NCBI GenBank assembly: GCA_031272145.1
Contig: JAISUL010000013.1
Coordinates: 1-41,180, forward strand
Direction: 5' to 3'
Source: Synergistaceae bacterium
GTDB taxonomy: Bacteria; Synergistota; Synergistia; Synergistales; Aminobacteriaceae
Length of the DNA: 41,180 nt
The notes below the pieces were generated by a model that was not told where the DNA came from, searched no databases, and saw only the letters and a program-made list of their open reading frames with translations. Positions 14,924-23,187 of the stretch are shown here, piece after piece (positions within the stretch are counted from its first letter, which is position 1; each line of letters starts with the position of its first letter). Made by a program: the position numbers and the translations under genes.

Positions 14924-15310
14924 ATGAGCGCGCTGCTTCTATCGTCCTTCGGATTTAAGTACGGGGTGCCTGAGGACGCCAACTACGTCATCGACGTTCG
15001 GTTTCTTCCGAACCCCTTTTACGTCGCCGAGCTTAAAGACCTTTCCGGCCTCGACGAACCTGTCAGGAGCTACATTGAGGCCTTCGACGAGACCGAGGAG
15101 TTCTTCGCCGCCTGCGCAGCGTTCCTCGACCTCGTCGTGCGCCGTTACTCCAAGGGGACGACCGTCCCTGGCAGGCCGCGGCTCCACATCGCGATCGGGT
15201 GCACGGGCGGGCGGCACAGGTCTGTGGCCGTGGTCGAGCGGCTCGCCGAGCGCTACAGGGACGCGCCGGGCGGGGTCGAGGTCGTGCACAGGGATATGTG
15301 GCGCCGATGA
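14924..15310 (+). CDS. Stand-alone RapZ C-terminal domain protein
   Basis: 128 residues matching only the C-terminal half of RapZ/YvcJ. Visible features are SFGFKYGVPEDA (8-19), DVRFLPNPFYV (24-34), the GLDEPVRSYI block (42-51) and GCTGGRHRS (92-100). In full-length RapZ this half binds amino-sugar phosphate and small RNA, while the N-terminal half is a P-loop NTPase; here that half is absent. The short start is real: a -10 box and GGAGG lie directly upstream. The stop overlaps the yvcK start (ATGA), matching the yvcJ-yvcK-whiA order of Firmicutes. It probably senses a metabolite or RNA in envelope precursor control. Confidence 0.85.
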   Translation: MSALLLSSFGFKYGVPEDANYVIDVRFLPNPFYVAELKDLSGLDEPVRSYIEAFDETEEFFAACAAFLDLVVRRYSKGTTVPGRPRLHIAIGCTGGRHRSVAVVERLAERYRDAPGGVEVVHRDMWRR

Positions 15311-16419
15311 GCGGGGGGATGGCTCTCGGGCTGATCATCGGGATGTTCACGGCGTTCTTTTTGTCCGCCGTCTTCGGAGTCTGGAGGCGCGGGCCGCTCA
15401 GGCTGGGCGTGGCTGGCTCCCGCGACCCGTTCAGGAACGCGTCCGCCATGCGGCTTTCCGGCGGGCCGTCGATAGTCGCGGTGGGGGGAGGGACGGGGCT
15501 TTCGACCATCCTCCGCGGCCTGAAGCGCTTCACGCGGAACATAACGGCGGTTGTCGCGGTCACAGACGAGGGCGGGAGCTCCGGAAGGCTCCGCACCGAG
15601 TGGGGCGTCCTGCCGCCTGGCGACGTCAGGAACTGTATCGTGGCCCTCGCCGAGAACGACAACGCCCTGAGGCGCCTTCTGGACTTCCGCTTCGACAGAG
15701 GCGAGCTGGCAGGGCACAGCTTGGGGAACCTGCTGCTCCTCGCCGTGTCCGAGATGTGCGGGGACTTCAGCGTCGCGGTCGAGCAGATGAACCACCTCCT
15801 GGCCATAAGGGGGAAGGTGCTTCCCGTGACGACCGAGGCCATCACCCTTGCCGGCGTCCTCGAAAACGGCGCGAAGGTCAGGGGGGAGCTCGGCATCTCG
15901 GCCAACGGGCGCTCGCTCAAGGGCATATGGATAGAGCCTAAGGGAGCCAAGCCGCTCCCCGACGTGCTGAAGGCCGTCGACGAGGCCGAGCTCATCGTGC
16001 TGGGGCCTGGCAGCCTGCTCACGAGCGTCCTGCCGAACCTGCTGCTGCCGGAGTTCGCCAAAAAGCTCCGCGAGGCGCGCGCCCCCAAGGTCTACGTGTG
16101 CAACCTCATGACCCAGCCAGGCGAAACCGACGGGATGGACGTCGCGCGGCACGTCGAGTGGGTGGCCGCGGCCCTCGGTTCGGCGCCGGACTACGTCGCG
16201 GTCAACACCGAATCCCTGCCCGAGGCCCTCGCAGCGCGCTACCTCATGGACGGCGCCGTGCCGCTCTACCTCGACGGGAAGGGCAGGCTCAGGATAGAGA
16301 GGATGGGCTGCAAGATACTGGAGCTCCCGATGGCAGGGACGGACGCGAACCTCCTGAGGCACGACCCGTCGCGCCTAGCCGAGCGCCTAGTTCGGCTATG
16401 CCGGGAACTAGGGGGCTAA
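15307..16419 (+). CDS. yvcK: YvcK/CofD-like gluconeogenesis factor with N-terminal membrane segment
   Basis: 370 residues, ATG 15307 overlapping the previous stop. Residues 6-26 are a hydrophobic segment (ALGLIIGMFTAFFLSAVFGV) followed by Arg-rich sequence, so the protein is likely membrane-tethered with the domain inside. The YvcK domain starts at about 54: VAVGGGTGLST (57-67) and TDEGGSSGRLR (86-96) are the UDP-sugar-binding loops, followed by PPGDVRNC and GHSLGNLLL. YvcK binds UDP-GlcNAc and helps route carbon to peptidoglycan during growth on gluconeogenic substrates. The neighbours RapZ-C and WhiA fit this role. Most YvcK proteins I know lack or vary in the N-terminal anchor. Confidence 0.92.
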   Translation: MSGGMALGLIIGMFTAFFLSAVFGVWRRGPLRLGVAGSRDPFRNASAMRLSGGPSIVAVGGGTGLSTILRGLKRFTRNITAVVAVTDEGGSSGRLRTEWGVLPPGDVRNCIVALAENDNALRRLLDFRFDRGELAGHSLGNLLLLAVSEMCGDFSVAVEQMNHLLAIRGKVLPVTTEAITLAGVLENGAKVRGELGISANGRSLKGIWIEPKGAKPLPDVLKAVDEAELIVLGPGSLLTSVLPNLLLPEFAKKLREARAPKVYVCNLMTQPGETDGMDVARHVEWVAAALGSAPDYVAVNTESLPEALAARYLMDGAVPLYLDGKGRLRIERMGCKILELPMAGTDANLLRHDPSRLAERLVRLCRELGG

Positions 16420-16429
16420 TAGGCTACTC

Positions 16430-17293
16430 ATGAGTTCTCTAGCCGCCGCGATGTGGGACGAGTGGTCGGCTTTGCCCATAGAGAGCGAGCGAGCCGCCTC
16501 GTTCGAGATCGCCGGAGTTCTGTCGTGCGCCCCCGTCCGAGAGAGGGACGGAGCAGCTCTGGTTGGGGGCTCGCGGCTCTTCGTGGTCAGGCGCCTTTCG
16601 AGGCTGTGGCGGGCGTCACGAATAGATTCGGGAAACCAGCTGAATTTTCACGTACCGGCGTCAGACGGCCGCGTCAGCGTATCCGTCCCCCCAGACTTGC
16701 GCGAAGAGCTCGGCGGTTATCCGGTGAACTGGGACTGGCTCAGGGGAGCGTGGGGCGTCACGGGATCGCTATACGTCCCAAAGGCCGGGTACTGCGCCGC
16801 GATGCGGATCAGGCGTACAGCGCCTCGCGTGGCGGCTTTTCTTGACATGTCCGCAATCCGGTACGGGAGCAGGCCGGCCAGGAGCGGCGACGCCACTGAG
16901 ATACTGATACGCGACCAGCAGGACATCGTGACGTTCCTGAACGGAATGGGCCTGGCGTCGTCGGCCCTGATGCTCGAGGACAGAGCGGTCATACGGGTGG
17001 CGCGCGCCCAGGCCAACAGGGCTAGAAACTGTGACACGGCGAACATAGGCAAGTCAGTAGAAGCAGCGCAGGCCCAGACGGATTTGGCCGAGCGGCTCCG
17101 CGACGCCGGATTGCTGCCGTCGCTCCCGGCAAAGCTTAGGGAGCTGGCCGCGCTTCGGCTGGAGCGCCCCTCCGCCACCCTCTCGGAGCTTGGCCGCCTG
17201 CTCTCGCCCCCGGTCACAAAGGGAACGGTAAACTATAGATGGAAGAGTATTAAGAACTGGGCACAGCGGCAGGGTCAGCCGGCCCCGAGTTGA
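16430..17293 (+). CDS. whiA: WhiA-family DNA-binding regulator
   Basis: 287 residues. The C-terminal HTH domain is unmistakable: NCDTANIGKSVEAA (about 199-212), LPAKLRELAALRLE, ATLSELGRLLSPPVTKGTVNYR. The N-terminal part corresponds to the LAGLIDADG-like domain (GAWGVTGSLYVPKAGYCAAM) and is divergent; in WhiA it no longer cuts DNA. WhiA controls division and chromosome organisation genes in Gram-positives; its function in diderms is less known. It follows yvcK by 10 bases in the conserved order. The 3' end overlaps the convergent rluD-type gene by 44 bases, so the tails of both proteins are encoded by the same DNA. Confidence 0.9.
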   Translation: MSSLAAAMWDEWSALPIESERAASFEIAGVLSCAPVRERDGAALVGGSRLFVVRRLSRLWRASRIDSGNQLNFHVPASDGRVSVSVPPDLREELGGYPVNWDWLRGAWGVTGSLYVPKAGYCAAMRIRRTAPRVAAFLDMSAIRYGSRPARSGDATEILIRDQQDIVTFLNGMGLASSALMLEDRAVIRVARAQANRARNCDTANIGKSVEAAQAQTDLAERLRDAGLLPSLPAKLRELAALRLERPSATLSELGRLLSPPVTKGTVNYRWKSIKNWAQRQGQPAPS

Positions 17294-18179
17294 TTCGCCT
17301 CAGGATGGCCGACAGCTCCTCCGGCAGCGGGCACACGCAGCGCACCGCCTCTCCGGTCGCCGGGTGGACGAACGACAGGCGCCACGAGTGAAGGAAGACG
17401 CGCGGCGAAGGTGCCCCCCCGTACAGGGTGTCGCCGACGATCGGGTGCCCCGCCGCCGCCATGTGCACGCGTATCTGGTGCGTCCGGCCGGTGAGCAGGC
17501 CGCATGCCACGAGGGACGCGCCGGCCTTCTCCCATAGGACGCGGTAAGCCGTCGCGGCGTCGCGTCCGTCGTCTGAGACGGCCATCTTCAGGCGGTTGGT
17601 TGGATGCCTGCCGATAGGCCCCTCAAGAACCCCTGTCACATTTGAGAACCTCCCGCTGACGAGTGCGAGGTATTTTTTCTCGATCCGCCTGTCGCGGAAG
17701 TCACGCTGGAGCGCCTCCAGAACCTCCTGCCTCCGCGCGACGATCATCAGCCCCGACGTGCCGGCGTCCAGCCTGTGGACGATGCCTGGCCTCGCGACGT
17801 TGTTGAACGGCCCCATGTCCGGGTAGCGGAACAGCAGCCCGTGCACCAGCGTGCCGCGCCAGTGCCCCGGCGACGGGTGAACCACCAGGCCGGCCGGCTT
17901 GTTCACGACGAGCAGGAAGTCGTCCTCGTAGACGACGTCGAACGGCACGTCCTCGGGCTCGAGCTCCAGCGCCTCGACGGGCGGCATGAGAACGGAGAAG
18001 ACGTCCCCAGGCCCGACCGCCCGCGACGGCTTCAGTGCGGGGACGACTGTTCCCGTGCCGCGCGCCCAGGACACGTTCCCCTCGTCGATCAGCCTCCGCG
18101 CGAACGAGCGGGTCACGCCGAGCTTCTCCGCGAGCAGGACGTCGGCGCGGCCAACGGAGTCAAACGCGACGTCGATCAA
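17250..18179 (-). CDS. rluD: RluA/RluD-family pseudouridine synthase
   Basis: 309 residues, TTG start 18179. It isomerises specific uridines of large-subunit rRNA (the exact target cannot be read from sequence). An S4 RNA-binding domain comes first (about 1-65, RADVLLAEKLGVTRSFARRL). The catalytic domain contains VVNKPAGLVVHPSPGH, the active-site block HRLDAGTSGLM with the catalytic Asp, and GRTHQIRVHM. The start lies 6 bases after the DUF268 stop, so translation is probably coupled to that gene, whose reading frame near its end depends on a dinucleotide tract. The tail overlaps whiA. Confidence 0.92.
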   Translation of the reverse strand: MIDVAFDSVGRADVLLAEKLGVTRSFARRLIDEGNVSWARGTGTVVPALKPSRAVGPGDVFSVLMPPVEALELEPEDVPFDVVYEDDFLLVVNKPAGLVVHPSPGHWRGTLVHGLLFRYPDMGPFNNVARPGIVHRLDAGTSGLMIVARRQEVLEALQRDFRDRRIEKKYLALVSGRFSNVTGVLEGPIGRHPTNRLKMAVSDDGRDAATAYRVLWEKAGASLVACGLLTGRTHQIRVHMAAAGHPIVGDTLYGGAPSPRVFLHSWRLSFVHPATGEAVRCVCPLPEELSAILRRINSGPADPAAVPSS

Positions 18180-18185
18180 AGGCCA

Positions 18186-19154
<969 letters not shown>

Positions 19155-19340
19155 TTCAAATCGGAATCTCCTTTTGGTCTATTGGAGTCATGACCCCGCA
19201 GGGGATTATATCCAAAGCGGGCTTTCTACTGTATACTCATCTCGCCGGCGCTTCTCCGGGGTCAGAGAGGGGGCAGGTGTTCCCTAGGCCCCGACTCGGG
19301 TTTGTTTTTTATTCGGGCCGGCTGGGAAGTGAAGGACTGC
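19155..19340. other. Divergent intergenic region before ftsE
   Basis: Between DUF268 (minus) and ftsE (plus). TATACT at 19232-19237 may be a -10 box for ftsE, with no good -35. CCCG-ACT-CGGG followed by TTTGTTTTTT (about 19293-19312) looks like a weak leader terminator just upstream of the ftsE Shine-Dalgarno AAGGA (19332-19336). An attenuator is possible but unproven. Confidence 0.35.
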
Positions 19341-20027
19341 ATGAAGATAAAATTTTCCGGCGTCAGGAAGGTCTTCAAGCCCGACATCGTGGCGCTGAAC
19401 AACATAAACCTCTTTATAGAAAAAGGGGAGTTCGTCTACATCATAGGGACGACCGGGTCGGGCAAGTCGACGCTGCTCCGCATGATAACGCGCGAGGCCC
19501 TCCCCACGAAGGGCGTCGTCTACGTCGGCGACGTGAACCTCCGTCGCATGAGGCCGGGCGACATCCCATACTATCGGAGGGACGTCGGGCTCGTGGCTCA
19601 GGACTTCAAGCTCATCCAGCACCTCACGGTCTTCGAGAACGTCTGCTTCGTCATGGAGGCCATGTCCATACCGCCCAAGATGGCGGAGTACAGGGCGTCT
19701 AGGGTCATCGAGCAGGTCGGGCTGTCGCGCAGGGTGAACATGAGGCCGCCGCAGCTCTCCGGCGGCGAGCAGCAGCGCCTGGCGATAGCCCGCGCCCTCG
19801 CGAACTCGCCGTCGCTCCTCATAGCCGACGAGCCGACAGGCAACCTCGACGTGCGCACCTCCGACGACATAATGAAGCTCCTGATGGGAGTCAACGCGGC
19901 TGGAGTCACGGTCGTCATGTCCACCCACAACCAGCACATCGTGGACACATACCGCCGCCGCGTCATAGAGCTCGAGGCGGGCGTCATAGTGCGGGACGAG
20001 TTCGAGGGTTCCTATGACAGCCTTTAG
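19341..20027 (+). CDS. ftsE: Cell-division ATP-binding protein FtsE
   Basis: 228 residues from ATG 19341, which has AAGGA 5 bases before it; the frame is open further up but without a site. ABC ATPase motifs are complete: Walker A GTTGSGKST (36-44), Q-loop LVAQDF, signature LSGGEQQRLAIARAL, Walker B LLIADEPTG, and the His switch STHNQH. FtsE pairs with FtsX; ATP hydrolysis in the cytoplasm drives a periplasmic peptidoglycan hydrolase at the septum. It overlaps ftsX by 14 bases and heads the ftsE-ftsX-M23 operon. Confidence 0.95.
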   Translation: MKIKFSGVRKVFKPDIVALNNINLFIEKGEFVYIIGTTGSGKSTLLRMITREALPTKGVVYVGDVNLRRMRPGDIPYYRRDVGLVAQDFKLIQHLTVFENVCFVMEAMSIPPKMAEYRASRVIEQVGLSRRVNMRPPQLSGGEQQRLAIARALANSPSLLIADEPTGNLDVRTSDDIMKLLMGVNAAGVTVVMSTHNQHIVDTYRRRVIELEAGVIVRDEFEGSYDSL

Positions 20028-20898
20028 ATACATTCTCCGCGACACCGGCCGGCTGCTCATGCGGCACTGGGTGCTCGGCGCCTTGACGCTCGTGACCGCC
20101 GCCGTGATGATGTGGATACTCGGCCTGACCACGCTGTTCTCGCTGAACATCCAGAACATGCTCCGAAGGCTGGAGAACGAGCTGATGGTTCAGGTCTACG
20201 TGAAGGCGGACGGCAACGCGGAGCAGGTCGCGGCGGCGGTAAGGAAGATTCCCTCCGTGGCCTCGATGCAGCTCATATCGCCGGAGGACGCCCTGTCGAA
20301 GCTCCAGCTGCGCATGGGCAGCCAGGCCCGCGTGCTCGACATCGTGGGCGAGAACCCGCTCCCATGGAGCGTGGAGGTGCGAGTGAAAAACGCCGCGTCG
20401 GTGCCGGGCCTCGTGCGCGACCTCATGGCCATGAGCGAGGTGGACGACGTGGTGTACTCCGGCCTGGCGGTCGAGCGCGTCTCCACTCTGTCGCGCGTCG
20501 CGTTCAAGACGGCCTTCGCGATGTTCATATTATCTATAATGATCACCTCCCTCGTGCTGTACAACACGATCCACATCTCGCTCTACTCGCGGCGCGAGGA
20601 GATCGGGATAATGTTCCTGATAGGGGCGACGCGGGGCTACATATCGACGCCGTTCGTCCTGGAGGGGACGGCGCTCGCCTTCCTGGGCTCGGTCATAGCC
20701 ACAGTCGGGATAATGTCGGCGTACTTCCCCGGCATCCGCCTTTTGCAGAACAGCCTGCCCTTCCTTAACTTCGTCGGGGACGCGGTCGTGCTGAGGCAGT
20801 TCAGCCTGCTGCTCGTTGGCTTCGGCGCGACGCTTGGCTGGATATGCAGCTACATAGCAGTCGTGCGCTTCATGCGGGCCGCGATGAAGCCGCTATGA
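20014..20898 (+). CDS. ftsX: Cell-division membrane protein FtsX
   Basis: 294 residues. There is one membrane segment near the N-terminus (about 18-45, HWVLGALTLVTAAVMMWILG). A periplasmic loop follows (about 46-165, with VQVYVKADG and SPEDALSKLQLRMG). Three C-terminal segments come last (FAMFILSIMITSLVLY, AFLGSVIATVGIMSAYF, FSLLLVGFGATLGWI). This is the standard FtsX layout, and SRREEIGIMFLIGATRGYI is the family coupling motif facing FtsE. It transmits ATPase motion to the hydrolase activator encoded next. The stop overlaps the next start as ATGA. Confidence 0.95.
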   Translation: MTAFRYILRDTGRLLMRHWVLGALTLVTAAVMMWILGLTTLFSLNIQNMLRRLENELMVQVYVKADGNAEQVAAAVRKIPSVASMQLISPEDALSKLQLRMGSQARVLDIVGENPLPWSVEVRVKNAASVPGLVRDLMAMSEVDDVVYSGLAVERVSTLSRVAFKTAFAMFILSIMITSLVLYNTIHISLYSRREEIGIMFLIGATRGYISTPFVLEGTALAFLGSVIATVGIMSAYFPGIRLLQNSLPFLNFVGDAVVLRQFSLLLVGFGATLGWICSYIAVVRFMRAAMKPL

Positions 20899-22115
20899 GA
20901 TCAGCCCTTGCGGGGGCACTGTTCGCGCTGGCGGCGTTTTTGCTCTGCCTGTTTTGCCTACCCTGCCTACCCTGTCGACCTTGCTCGGCCGCTATGGCCT
21001 ACGAGCCAGACTACGACTTCCAGATCGCCGAGGAGGAGCGCCATCGGATGGAGCTCGACCTCAAGCTGAACGAGTACCGCAAGAACATTCAGCGCATGAA
21101 GCTCAAGGAGAACGACGTGCTCAGCCGCCTTGACCGCTACCGCCAGGACGCGGAGAAGACGCGGCGGGACATCGCGGTTTTGGAGCTTCAGGCCGCGAAG
21201 CTCAAGAGCTCCATCGCCAAGCTGAACGAGGAGATGAAGACCTCCGAGCGCATGCTGGCGGAGCTCAAACTCAGCTTGGCCAGGCGCATGGTCGACATTT
21301 ACAAGTACGGACTGCCCTCGGAGCTCTCGATAATTCTGTCCGCCGAAAGCATGCACGACGCCGTCAACTCCGTGTACCTTCTGAGCAGGCTCTCGGAGCA
21401 CGACAAGGAACTGGTTGCGCAGCTCAGGAACAGGCAGATGGAGATAGCCCTCTCCAAAAAGACGCTGGAAGACCACAGCGAGAGGCTGGACCAGCAGTCT
21501 AAGGCCCTCATGCGCGAGCGGGACAAGTACAACGCCACCATCAAGGAGACGAACAAGTTTTTGGATGACCTGAGGCGCGAGAAAGCCAAGGCCGAGCAGG
21601 TGGCCAAGGAGATGGAGGCGGCTCAGAAGGCCGTCGGCGAGACCATCGTGACGTTGAAGCGCCGCAGGACGGAGGATGGCACGAAGGGCAGCGACTACCT
21701 GGCGGATAGGATCGCCAGGGGGCGCGGGTCGATGTTCGACTGGCCGATCCGAGGCCAGATCAGCAGCCCGTTCGGCACGAGGGTGCACCCCGTGTTCCGC
21801 ACGAAGTCCTTCCACTCCGGAATCGACATATCGGCGACGAAGGGAACGCCCGTGAAGGCGGCTGCGACTGGCGAGGTGCTGTTCGTCGGGTGGATGCGAG
21901 GCTACGGCCAGGTGGTCATACTCGACCACAGGCGCGACTACTCCACGGTCTACGCCCACATGTCGTCGACGACCGTGAAGGAGGGCACGGTGGTAAAGGC
22001 CGGAGCCACGATCGGCGCGGTAGGCAACACCGGAACAACCACCGGCTACCACCTGCACTTCGAGGTCAGAGTAGGCAGCGAGGCAAAGAACCCGTTGGAT
22101 TACCTGAAGAAATAG
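20895..22115 (+). CDS. Periplasmic M23 (LytM) peptidase with coiled coil, EnvC-like
   Basis: 406 residues, ATG 20895 overlapping the ftsX stop. It has a signal peptide rich in Cys and Leu (about 1-33), a long coiled coil (about 45-260, as in EnvC), and a C-terminal LytM domain. The zinc and catalytic residues are all present: H307 and D311 (FHSGID), H355 (VYAHM), H386-L-H388 (YHLHFEV). E. coli EnvC has lost these and only activates amidases, so this protein may itself cut peptidoglycan cross-links under FtsEX control. The operon position makes the FtsEX partnership very likely. Confidence 0.9.
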   Translation: MRSALAGALFALAAFLLCLFCLPCLPCRPCSAAMAYEPDYDFQIAEEERHRMELDLKLNEYRKNIQRMKLKENDVLSRLDRYRQDAEKTRRDIAVLELQAAKLKSSIAKLNEEMKTSERMLAELKLSLARRMVDIYKYGLPSELSIILSAESMHDAVNSVYLLSRLSEHDKELVAQLRNRQMEIALSKKTLEDHSERLDQQSKALMRERDKYNATIKETNKFLDDLRREKAKAEQVAKEMEAAQKAVGETIVTLKRRRTEDGTKGSDYLADRIARGRGSMFDWPIRGQISSPFGTRVHPVFRTKSFHSGIDISATKGTPVKAAATGEVLFVGWMRGYGQVVILDHRRDYSTVYAHMSSTTVKEGTVVKAGATIGAVGNTGTTTGYHLHFEVRVGSEAKNPLDYLKK

Positions 22116-22116
22116 C

Positions 22117-22145
22117 TTGACAAGCGTGTTGGGATGAGGCATAAT
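22117..22145 (+). promoter_or_regulatory. Strong sigma-70 promoter reading rightward, antisense to a small peptide gene
   Basis: TTGACA (22117-22122), 17-base spacer, CATAAT (22140-22145), two bases after the M23 stop codon. No plus-strand gene follows; the transcript would cross the minus-strand peptide gene at 22178-22273. Confidence 0.65.
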
Positions 22146-22177
22146 CATTTTTAGGGACTTACGTCCTTTCGGAAGTT

Positions 22178-22273
22178 TTAGAACGCTTTGAAGAGCCGAA
22201 TCAGTTCGGCGCAGATTAGCGCTAGCTTAGCAAAGGCTAGCGCTAATTTCGCAAGTTTCACGATTCTCTCCAT
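22178..22273 (-). CDS. Putative 31-residue cationic amphipathic peptide
   Basis: A short frame from ATG 22273 to TAA at 22178. The peptide begins MERIVKLAKLALAF and ends ELIRLFKAF. Six Lys/Arg against two Glu are spaced every three to four residues among Leu, Ala, Ile and Phe, giving an amphipathic helix. A G-rich ribosome site (GGGGGTGG, ending 5 bases before the ATG) lies upstream, and the same G-run can pair in a hairpin that would hide it. A minus-strand promoter and an opposing promoter flank it. The arrangement resembles type I toxin-antitoxin loci, but no known toxin family is recognised. A perfect 12-bp inverted repeat (22215-22226 with 22236-22247) lies inside the frame. It is unannotated by length criteria; coding status is inference. 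Confidence 0.5.
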   Translation of the reverse strand: MERIVKLAKLALAFAKLALICAELIRLFKAF

Positions 22274-22280
22274 GCTTCCA

Positions 22281-22294
22281 CCCCCTTTCGGGGG
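22281..22294 (-). promoter_or_regulatory. Hairpin hiding the peptide gene's ribosome site
   Basis: On the minus strand CCCCC-GAAA-GGGGG places the G-run of the ribosome site in a five-pair G/C stem with a stable GAAA loop, 7 bases before the ATG. Confidence 0.5.
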
Positions 22295-22334
22295 GCCATG
22301 TGCCCCGGACAGTCTCACCCTGACGAAGTACAAG

Positions 22335-22353
22335 CTCAGGGGCCTCTCCTGAG
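22335..22353. other. Hairpin in the peptide gene leader
   Basis: CTCAGG (22335-22340) pairs with CCTGAG (22348-22353). No T-run follows on either strand, so it is more likely a leader structure than a terminator. Confidence 0.35.
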
Positions 22354-22357
22354 GTGA

Positions 22358-22386
22358 ATTATATCACGGCATGGAGTGGTTCAGAA
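22358..22386 (-). promoter_or_regulatory. Candidate promoter for the small peptide gene
   Basis: Minus strand: TTCTGA (22386-22381), 17-base spacer, TATAAT (22363-22358). It overlaps the stop codon of the prepilin peptidase gene and would give a leader of about 75 bases. Confidence 0.5.
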
Positions 22387-23187
22387 CGGCCAGTCCGTTC
22401 TGAAGGGCTTGCCTATGTACATGTTTCCCATGAAGGCCAAAATTCTGGGGCCCCACAGCAGGGTCAGGAGGCCGCCTAGGGCTAGGTAGGGCACTAGGGG
22501 GATTGCGTCGTGGCGGCCCCACTTCACCTTGCCGCGCAGCATCAGCCACACGGCGGCGACCGCTCCGCACATCAGGCCAAGGTAGAAGGATATGAGGGCC
22601 ATCTTCCAGCCCAGCAGCGCCCCTACTCCGGCCATCAAGAACGCGTCCCCCCAGCCCATGCCGCCGCGGCTGGCCAGGATGATCACGGCCACTACGCCCC
22701 AGCCAGCCGCTGCTCCGATGAGCCCGTCGAGCAGAGCCCACCACCCGCCGAACGCCCGGGCGATCAGTCCGGCGGCGGCCATCACCGCGGCGAACGAGTC
22801 GAACACGTACCCGGTCTCGAAGTCGGTCAGGGAGTTCAGGAAAAGCCCGAAGGCCGCGATCATCGAGAGAAGGTACGCCCAGCCTATCCCCCAGCGCCAC
22901 GCCAGAACCCCGGCCATGACCGCGCCGGTAAGCTCGACCGCGAGATAGCGCAGGGAAAAGGCAGCCCCGCACCCCCGGCACTTACCCCTCAGGACGACCC
23001 ACGAAACGACTGGAACCAGCTCGAACAATGTGAGGACGCGCCCGCAGTTTTCGCAGACCGACCTCTCTGCTCCCCACCATGGGCGGCCTATGACGCTCCG
23101 ATGGGCTACGACGTTCAGGAAAGAGCCGAGGCACGCGCCCAGCATGGCCGAGAAGGCGACGTGAAGGGCGCGGGACGCTGCGTCCAT
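22381..23187 (-). CDS. pilD: Type IV prepilin peptidase (A24 family)
   Basis: 268 residues, polytopic inner-membrane aspartic protease that cuts and usually N-methylates type IV pilin-like precursors. The N-terminal zinc-type loop has CENCGR and CRGCG, the two CxxC pairs of the methylase-linked domain. The aspartates sit in NSLTDFETGYVFD and GMGWGDAFLMAG. The usual GxGDxK lysine is replaced by Phe. About eight hydrophobic segments follow. Its ATG overlaps the stop of the YvyF-like gene by one base. A likely substrate is the pilin-like protein at 32124-32621. Confidence 0.92.
   Translation of the reverse strand: MDAASRALHVAFSAMLGACLGSFLNVVAHRSVIGRPWWGAERSVCENCGRVLTLFELVPVVSWVVLRGKCRGCGAAFSLRYLAVELTGAVMAGVLAWRWGIGWAYLLSMIAAFGLFLNSLTDFETGYVFDSFAAVMAAAGLIARAFGGWWALLDGLIGAAAGWGVVAVIILASRGGMGWGDAFLMAGVGALLGWKMALISFYLGLMCGAVAAVWLMLRGKVKWGRHDAIPLVPYLALGGLLTLLWGPRILAFMGNMYIGKPFRTDWPF

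Noticed and set aside
22272-22352. 26-codon plus-strand frame starting at ATG 22272
   Set aside because: No ribosome site, Pro/Gly-rich text without protein character; the minus-strand frame is better supported.
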